Source: Bacteroidales bacterium
GTDB taxonomy: Bacteria > Bacteroidota > Bacteroidia > Bacteroidales > SMBSF39
NCBI GenBank assembly: GCA_021107685.1
Contig: JAIOSH010000575.1
Span: forward strand, 1 to 12,903
Direction: 5' to 3'
Length of the DNA: 12,903 bases
The position numbers were made by a program, and so were the translations under genes. This document shows, in pieces, positions 7,994-12,903 of the stretch. Numbering within the stretch: position 1 is the first letter of the stretch; the number at the start of each line of letters is the position of its first letter. The notes under the pieces are model-generated. The model was not told the DNA's origin. It made no database searches and saw nothing but the letters and a program-made list of their open reading frames with translations.

Positions 7994-8001
7994 CAAAATT
8001 A
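7994..8001 (-). promoter_or_regulatory. Candidate -7 box next to the bamD start codon
   Basis: The minus strand reads TAATTTTG-CACCC-ATG, where TAATTTTG matches TAnnTTTG exactly. With transcription starting a few bases after the box, the mRNA would have a leader of at most a base or two. The signal peptide fixes the bamD start, so a later start cannot explain the spacing. No clear -33 TTTG is visible, so the call is tentative. Confidence 0.4.
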
Positions 8002-8132
8002 TACTTTTAAATTGAAATATTAAAACGTATTATGAATATAAATATTTTATTTGAAATTTTGTGCTTGTGTTTTGGAATTTAATTGTTAATAATTTTGACA
8101 CCTGAATAGTTACAAATAAAACTTATAAGATA

Positions 8133-9452
8133 TTATCTCAAGATTTTTAGTTTTCTTACATATAAGTTGAGGTCATATTGAATCATAATAAAATAAACTC
8201 CTTCAGTTAAATTGTTGAAATTAAAATTTCTGACATATTTACCATTTACTTCAATATTTAATTCTTCAAAAATTGAAACACCAAGCATGTCAATAATTTC
8301 AATATTAAAAAATATATTCTTATTTGAAATTAATTCAATTTTAAATTCTCCTGAACTTGGATTAGGGAATACATCAAAATTTAGCTTATCAGTGTTTTCA
8401 TTTATTTCTGTACATTCGTTAACACAAATATTTTGTTGAACAATATATTCACAATTATTCAAATCAATATAAGTATAAGTTATGGTATGAGAACCTATCC
8501 ATGCTGTAACAGGATCAAAATACCCATTACTTACTCCTGATCCTGTATAAATTCCACCTACAGGATTTCCTCCTGTTAATTCAAAAGGTGGGTCATATAT
8601 ATATACTTTATCAAATGGTTCCATTGTAACTGTTGATAATTGATTTACAGTTATATATTCTTTCTTTGTCATAGTATTGGAATTTGAACCATCTGAAACA
8701 GTATGAATTACATTATAAGTACCTGCTGTATTATAAGCTATTGATGGATTTTGCTCAGAAGAAAATGAAGGTGAACCACCAGGGAAAGTCCATTTCCACG
8801 ATATAATATTTCCAGTAGAATTATCAGTAAAATTTACAATTTTTGTTTCACAAATATTTGTTTTACTTGCAATAAAACCTGCATTTAATACTGATTGAGC
8901 AGAGGCTTCAAAATAAGGGTTGAAACCGTTTAATCTTGGGGGATAACAATGATCAAAAAAAACGGTTTTATCAGGACAGATAACAAAATAAGTAGGGTAT
9001 CCTTGAAAATTTTCCCCTTCAATTACAATGTCTTTTGCAACATCACCGCCTCCTTCAATTCCTGCACAAGGTATAGTAATGCCATAATTAGCTTTATATT
9101 CAATAATATCAGCATTAGAATTATAAGGGTTAATACCCCAAATAACTATATCACCCTTTCCGGCTCCTGTATTCTGATAAATTTGTTCAATGACCGGTGC
9201 ATAATATTGACACCATTCACAAGTAGTATAAAATAGATCTAAAAAAACAGTTTTGTCTTCACCAAGAGTTTGGTAAAGATTCAATGTATTGCCATCTGTA
9301 TCTGTAATAGTAAAATCACCAATTTCAATAATTCCGGTTCTTAAATTATTAATTACTGTCTCTTCATTTTCCGGGATACATTTTTTATTCAGGTTTTGAG
9401 AAAAACCAAACTGTATTCCAAAAAATAAAAATAAAAGTAAAAATTTATTCAT
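8133..9452 (-). CDS. Secreted thioredoxin-like protein with PKD and type IX sorting domains
   Basis: The 439-residue protein starts with a signal peptide (MNKFLLLFLFFGIQFGFSQ). About residues 40-190 form a thioredoxin/TlpA-like fold: DKTVFLDLFYTTCEWCQYY carries the CxxC pair C78/C81, and GYPTYFVI contains the expected cis-Pro (P153). About 193-270 is a PKD domain (IVNFTDNSTG, ISWKWTFPGG, AGTYNVIHTVSDG). About 280-345 is another beta-rich repeat (GGIYTGSGVSNGYFDP, GSHTITYTY) common in Bacteroidota surface proteins. From about 356 to the end is a type A T9SS sorting domain (VFPNPSSGEFKIEL, LTEGVYFIMI, final RKLKILR). This predicts export by Sec, then crossing of the outer membrane by T9SS and attachment or release. 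Several additional Cys residues are present (for example C129, C159, C169, C201). A thiol-disulfide role is inferred from the CxxC; its substrate is unknown. It lies 144 bases upstream of bamD on the same strand. Confidence 0.88.
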   Translation of the reverse strand: MNKFLLLFLFFGIQFGFSQNLNKKCIPENEETVINNLRTGIIEIGDFTITDTDGNTLNLYQTLGEDKTVFLDLFYTTCEWCQYYAPVIEQIYQNTGAGKGDIVIWGINPYNSNADIIEYKANYGITIPCAGIEGGGDVAKDIVIEGENFQGYPTYFVICPDKTVFFDHCYPPRLNGFNPYFEASAQSVLNAGFIASKTNICETKIVNFTDNSTGNIISWKWTFPGGSPSFSSEQNPSIAYNTAGTYNVIHTVSDGSNSNTMTKKEYITVNQLSTVTMEPFDKVYIYDPPFELTGGNPVGGIYTGSGVSNGYFDPVTAWIGSHTITYTYIDLNNCEYIVQQNICVNECTEINENTDKLNFDVFPNPSSGEFKIELISNKNIFFNIEIIDMLGVSIFEELNIEVNGKYVRNFNFNNLTEGVYFIMIQYDLNLYVRKLKILR

Positions 9453-9667
9453 GAATTATATGGTTGAATAAAAATAAATTTAAAATATGAAATAAAAAAC
9501 TCTGATTTAAAGGTTGTTGTTTATTATACCAAAAAAAATAGGTTTACAAAAAAAAATAAAACTAATCTCATTAACATATCTTCAACTTAGTTTTACTTTA
9601 TAAAAATTATTTGGTTTCAATATATAAGACATAAATAAATATAAAAAGGTTGCTTGAAAAATATTTA

Positions 9668-9683
9668 TAATTTTGCAAAATTA
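9668..9683. promoter_or_regulatory. Perfect palindrome acting as possible divergent -7 box
   Basis: TAATTTTGCAAAATTA is a perfect 16-base palindrome 26 bases before the lipA ATG. Each half is an exact TAnnTTTG -7 match, facing lipA on the plus strand and the secreted thioredoxin-like gene (start 9452) on the minus strand. On the plus strand, TTG triplets at 9650-9652 and 9654-9656 lie near where a -33 box would be, though slightly close. The rest of the 257-base gap (9453-9709) is very AT-rich with poly-A tracts, and I see no gene, tRNA or clear terminator in it. Confidence 0.45.
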
Positions 9684-9709
9684 AATAGAATTTATTAGAA
9701 ACAAAAAAA

Positions 9710-10567
9710 ATGCTTATTAAAGAACAAAATCAACAAAAACCTATTTGGCTTAAAACAAAAATTCCGATTGGTAAAACATATTTAAAAGTTCGTGATATTG
9801 TTGAAAAGAACAAACTACATACTATATGTACAAGCGGGAATTGCCCAAATATAGCCGAATGTTGGGGATTAGGAACAGCAACTTTAATGATATTAGGTAA
9901 TATTTGCACACGTTCATGTAAATTTTGCGGAGTTGAAACAGGCAAACCAAGACCAATAGATATTGATGAGCCTTTGCGTGTTGCCAAATCAGTAAAATTA
10001 ATGAATTTAAAACACTGTGTATTAACTTCTGTTGACAGGGATGATATGGAAGATGGAGGTTGTATGATATGGGCTGAAACAATAATAGCAATAAAGGAAA
10101 TCAATCTCCATACAAGCATTGAAGCTCTTATTCCCGACTTTAATGGTGAATATACATACATAAAAAAAATTATTGATGCAAAACCTGAAGTCATTTCGCA
10201 CAACCTTGAAACTGTCAGAAGAATAACACCTTTAGTCAGAAGTAAAGCAGAATATGAAAAAAGTCTTAATGTAATAAAGTATATTTCCAGTTCAGGTATA
10301 GTTTCAAAATCAGGAATAATGCTTGGTCTGGGAGAAAAAGAAAATGAAATTTACGAAACAATGGATGATTTATTAAAAGTTGGCTGTAAAGTATTCACTA
10401 TAGGACAATATTTACAGCCCAGCAAAAAACATTTGCCTGTTAAGAATTTTATAAGACCGGAAATATTTGATAAATATAGGCAAGTCGGATTAAAAAAGGG
10501 ATTCAAATTTGTTGAAAGCAGTCCATTGGTCAGGTCATCCTATCATGCTGAGAAGCATGTTAAATAA
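9710..10567 (+). CDS. lipA: Lipoyl synthase LipA
   Basis: LipA is a radical-SAM enzyme that inserts two sulfur atoms into protein-bound octanoyl groups to make lipoyl cofactors. The sequence has all landmarks: the auxiliary cluster Cys motif C40-x4-C45-x5-C51 (CTSGNCPNIAEC), the radical-SAM motif C66-x3-C70-x2-C73 (CTRSCKFC), VLTSVDRDDMEDGG, ISHNLETV, SGIMLGLGE, and the C-terminal RSSYHA (275-280), whose Ser coordinates the auxiliary cluster that is sacrificed during turnover. The length of 285 is normal. The start was chosen by alignment to the usual N-terminus (KPIWLKTKIP); a run of A precedes it and there is no Shine-Dalgarno sequence. lipB follows after 9 bases, so the two form an operon. 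Confidence 0.98.
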   Translation: MLIKEQNQQKPIWLKTKIPIGKTYLKVRDIVEKNKLHTICTSGNCPNIAECWGLGTATLMILGNICTRSCKFCGVETGKPRPIDIDEPLRVAKSVKLMNLKHCVLTSVDRDDMEDGGCMIWAETIIAIKEINLHTSIEALIPDFNGEYTYIKKIIDAKPEVISHNLETVRRITPLVRSKAEYEKSLNVIKYISSSGIVSKSGIMLGLGEKENEIYETMDDLLKVGCKVFTIGQYLQPSKKHLPVKNFIRPEIFDKYRQVGLKKGFKFVESSPLVRSSYHAEKHVK

Positions 10568-10576
10568 TAAAAATAT

Positions 10577-11269
10577 ATGCAACATAAAGTAATTATTAAC
10601 GACCTTGGTTTAATTGATTATAAAAAAGCCTGGGATATCCAGGAAAAATTATTTAAAGAAATTATTGATTTTAAAATTGCCAATAAGGAGCTTTACAATA
10701 ACAAGCAAAAAAACTCAAATAATTACTTTTTATTCTGTGAACACCCGCATGTTTATACGCTTGGTAAGAACGGTTCGGAAAACAACCTGCTGATAAATAA
10801 TAAAACATTACAATCAAAAAATATTTCTTTTTATAAAATTAACAGGGGTGGTGATATCACATATCACGGTCCCGGTCAGATTGTCGGTTATCCGATCTTT
10901 GATATTGAAAATTTTTCTATAGGTATTAAAGATTATATTTATAAATTGGAAGAAATAATTATTCTTACTTTAAAGGAATATAATATTTATGCCGAACGTT
11001 TAAAAGGAGCAGCAGGTGTTTGGATAAATACCCCTGATAAAAAGAAAATAAGTAAAATTTGTGCTATTGGAGTGCGAGCCAGCAGAGGAGTTACAATGCA
11101 TGGCTTTGCTTTTAATGTAAATACAAATCTTGAATTTTTTAATTATATTAATCCCTGCGGATTTACTGATATATCTGTTACTTCTTTGGAAAAGGAATTA
11201 CATAAAAAAATTAACATTGATGAAGTTAAGAAAAAACTCATAGAAAAATTAAGTTTTGTTTTTAATTAA
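10577..11269 (+). CDS. lipB: Lipoyl(octanoyl) transferase LipB
   Basis: LipB moves octanoate from octanoyl-acyl carrier protein to the lipoyl domains of 2-oxoacid dehydrogenases and the glycine cleavage H protein; LipA then adds the sulfurs. The 230 residues show HPHVYTLGK (56-64), the substrate-binding RGGDITYHGPGQIVGYPIFD (90-109), the catalytic Lys in KKISKICAIG (K160), and the catalytic Cys in NPCGF (C194), with RASRGVTMHGFAFNVN between them. All expected catalytic residues are present. It is sandwiched between lipA (9 bases upstream) and xseA (12 bases downstream) on the same strand. The first ATG is used and gives a family-typical N-terminus. Confidence 0.97.
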   Translation: MQHKVIINDLGLIDYKKAWDIQEKLFKEIIDFKIANKELYNNKQKNSNNYFLFCEHPHVYTLGKNGSENNLLINNKTLQSKNISFYKINRGGDITYHGPGQIVGYPIFDIENFSIGIKDYIYKLEEIIILTLKEYNIYAERLKGAAGVWINTPDKKKISKICAIGVRASRGVTMHGFAFNVNTNLEFFNYINPCGFTDISVTSLEKELHKKINIDEVKKKLIEKLSFVFN

Positions 11270-11281
11270 TTCCTGAAAAAA

Positions 11282-12703
11282 ATGGAAATAGTCAATCAAA
11301 CAACGGAACATACAACTAAAAGAAAATATTATACTCTTGTTGACATTGCCAACAGTCTGAAATCAATCATAAGTAAAAACTATACAGGAAAATACTGGGT
11401 TAAAGCCGAAATGGCAAAACTTAACCATTATCCTAAAAGCGGACATTGTTATCCTGACCTGGTTGAAAAAAAGGACAGTATTATTAAAGCACAGATGAGA
11501 GCAATAATATGGTCGGGTGATTATAATAAAATATCTAAAAAATTTAAAGAAGTTACAAAAGAATCTCTTAGGGATGGAATGACAGTATTATTCCTTGCTA
11601 AAATAAATTTCCACCAAATATATGGAATTTCTTTGAACATCCTTGATATTGAACCATCTTTTACATTGGGTGAAATGGCACGCCAAAAAAGAGAGATAAT
11701 TGAAAGACTTAAAAGAGAAGGAATATTTGAAAATAATAAAAAACTTCCTTTTCCTCTTCTTCCAAAACGATTAGCAATAATTTCAGTTGAAACAAGTAAA
11801 GGATACAGCGACTTTATTAATATCATTAAAAGAAATTCATGGAATTACAAATTTTTTACATTCCTGTTTCCAGCTCTATTGCAAGGTGATAAAGCAGCAG
11901 AATCTATTAAATTACAATTAAAAATAATAAATAAATGTATTAAGCACTTTGATGTTGTTTTAATTATCAGGGGAGGTGGCGGTGATATTGGTCTTAACTG
12001 TTATGATAATTATACTTTGGCAAAGGAAGTAGCCCTGTTTCCAATTCCGGTAATCACAGGCATAGGACATTCAACAAATGAAACTGTAGTTGAAATGGTT
12101 TCATGCCAAAATAAAATAACTCCAACTGATGTAGCTTACTTTTTAATTCAAAAGTTTCACAACTTTTCTGTTTATATTGAAGAACTCCAAAATAAAATTG
12201 TTGATTATGCTGAAAAAAAGATCAGTGATGAAAACAAAAGACTGAATGAAAATATTAAGCTTTTTTAATCTTATACAAAAAATTTAATTGAAAGGAATAA
12301 ATATTTTTTACAAACTTTTACGCAATCTTTACAAAACAATATACGCCAATATATTGACAATAGAATAAGAAATATTTTTAATATTTTGACGAGCTTTAAA
12401 TATAAACCCAAACAACAAATTAAAACAGAGAATGAGAAATTAGAAAATTATGAAAAATTATTAAAAATTTTCAGCAAGCAAAAATTCAGAAATGAAAGTA
12501 ATAGGGTTATATCATTAGAAACTAAGATTAAGCTAATAGAACCGGGAAATGTACTTAAAAGAGGATACAGTATTACATTTAATAAAGGCAAAGCTGTTAG
12601 AGACATAAAAGCATTGAAAAAAGGTGATATTGTTACAACTGAAATTTATAATGGAAAATTCGATAGCAAAATAGAATCAATTAATAAAGCAAATGGAAAA
12701 TAA
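11282..12703 (+). pseudogene. xseA: Exonuclease VII large subunit with one in-frame UAA
   Basis: XseA is the catalytic subunit of exonuclease VII, which degrades single-stranded DNA. The reading frame from ATG 11282 to TAA 12701-12703 spans 473 positions, the normal length, but has one in-frame TAA at 12266-12268 (codon 329). Before it are the N-terminal OB-fold (YTLVDIANSLKSIISKNYTGKYWVKAEM, about 17-125) and the catalytic core with RLAIISVETSKGYSDF, RGGGGDIGLNCYDNY (230-244) and GIGHSTNETVVEM (260-272). After it the same frame continues with the helical stalk (TKNLIERNKYFLQTFTQS) and the C-terminal LIEPGNVLKRGYSIT segment. Both sides share a frame, so a substitution rather than an indel explains the stop. 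The truncated 328-residue product would lack the stalk that docks XseB. The cause may be a mutation or a sequence error. The only restart seen for the C-terminal part is a weak TTG at 12386. Confidence 0.88.
12266..12268 (+). other. In-frame UAA in xseA
   Basis: The context is AAG CTT TTT TAA TCT TAT, directly after a run of six T. The downstream frame stays open and family-like for a further 144 codons, so this is the only lesion visible in xseA. A homopolymer-associated sequencing error would normally shift the frame, which is not the case here. Confidence 0.8.
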
Positions 12704-12903
12704 AATTGTATATACAGAAGCAATAGAAGAACTTGAATCTATTGTAAATGAAATTGAAAATGAAGATATTACTGTTGATGAATTATCAGAAAAGGTAAAA
12801 AGAGCTTCAATTTTGATAAAATTATGTAAGGAAAAATTGAATAGAACCGAAGATGAAATTAATGAGGTTTTAAAAGAGATTAAATCAACAACTAAGGATG
12901 TAC
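12693..12903 (+). CDS. xseB: Exonuclease VII small subunit (cut by right window edge)
   Basis: XseB is the small helical subunit that binds the XseA stalk in exonuclease VII. From the ATG at 12693 the window shows 70 residues: MENKIVYTEAIEELESIVNE at the start, then DELSEKVKRASILIKLCKEKL and a charged helical end. The pattern of YTEAIEELESIV, IEN..., KRA..LIKLC matches the XseB family, whose usual length is about 65-85, so little is missing. The ATG lies 11 bases inside the end of the xseA frame, which suggests translational coupling in the normal state. The premature UAA in xseA would stop ribosomes more than 400 bases upstream and could reduce xseB translation. Confidence 0.88.
   Translation, partial: MENKIVYTEAIEELESIVNEIENEDITVDELSEKVKRASILIKLCKEKLNRTEDEINEVLKEIKSTTKDV

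Noticed and set aside
9730..10203. Minus-strand open frames inside lipA
   Set aside because: They overlap a complete, motif-rich lipA and show no family features, so they are reading-frame shadows.
1457..12703. A reassigned stop codon (alternative genetic code)
   Set aside because: The two interruptions use different stops (UGA and UAA). Most genes end at plausible family lengths in TAA, Trp is encoded by TGG, and the zinc-ribbon gene appears to end at TGA. No single reassignment fits.
1..12903. CRISPR array, tRNA, rRNA, phage or defence genes
   Set aside because: I saw no regularly spaced direct repeats, no tRNA-like cloverleaf and no recognisable phage or defence proteins. The genes are housekeeping genes apart from the transposase, the zinc-ribbon protein and the secreted protein.

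Overview
The window looks like chromosomal DNA from an AT-rich member of the Bacteroidota, probably uncultured. The evidence is the conserved minus-strand block bamD - rpoZ (Bacteroidetes-type omega) - coaBC - DUF4835/PorD-like - recN, a secreted protein with a type IX secretion C-terminal sorting domain, the lack of Shine-Dalgarno sequences before most starts, and TAnnTTTG-type -7 promoter boxes. Most of the content is housekeeping. I found no convincing new multi-gene system.

Layout. Positions 3-947 (+) hold the C-terminal part of a DDE transposase cut by the left edge. Positions 1013-1375 (+) encode a small zinc-ribbon protein. A minus-strand series follows. An acyl-CoA dehydrogenase reading frame (2599 to 1457) has one in-frame UGA at a position that is normally Cys. 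Upstream of it lie recN (4386-2716), a PorD-like protein (5462-4563), coaBC (6700-5495), rpoZ (7156-6812), bamD (7988-7182) and a secreted thioredoxin-like/PKD/T9SS-sorting protein (9452-8133). A divergent intergenic region (9453-9709) separates these from a plus-strand operon: lipA, lipB, xseA (one in-frame UAA) and the start of xseB, which the right edge cuts.

How the genes fit together. LipB and LipA together make protein-bound lipoate for 2-oxoacid dehydrogenases and glycine cleavage. XseA and XseB are the two subunits of exonuclease VII, and RecN also acts in DNA break repair. BamD inserts outer-membrane proteins, and the PorD-like protein is linked to type IX secretion, the route predicted for the 8133-9452 product. 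CoaBC carries out two steps of coenzyme A synthesis, and CoA is needed by the acyl-CoA dehydrogenase pathway.

The points most worth checking are: (1) the two full-length genes each interrupted by a single in-frame stop, UGA in the acyl-CoA dehydrogenase and UAA in xseA; (2) a short hairpin four bases after that UGA; (3) a 16-base perfect palindrome upstream of lipA that reads as a -7 box on both strands; (4) a -7 box so close to the bamD start that its mRNA may be almost leaderless; and (5) palindromic, possibly dispersed, elements between recN and the PorD-like gene.
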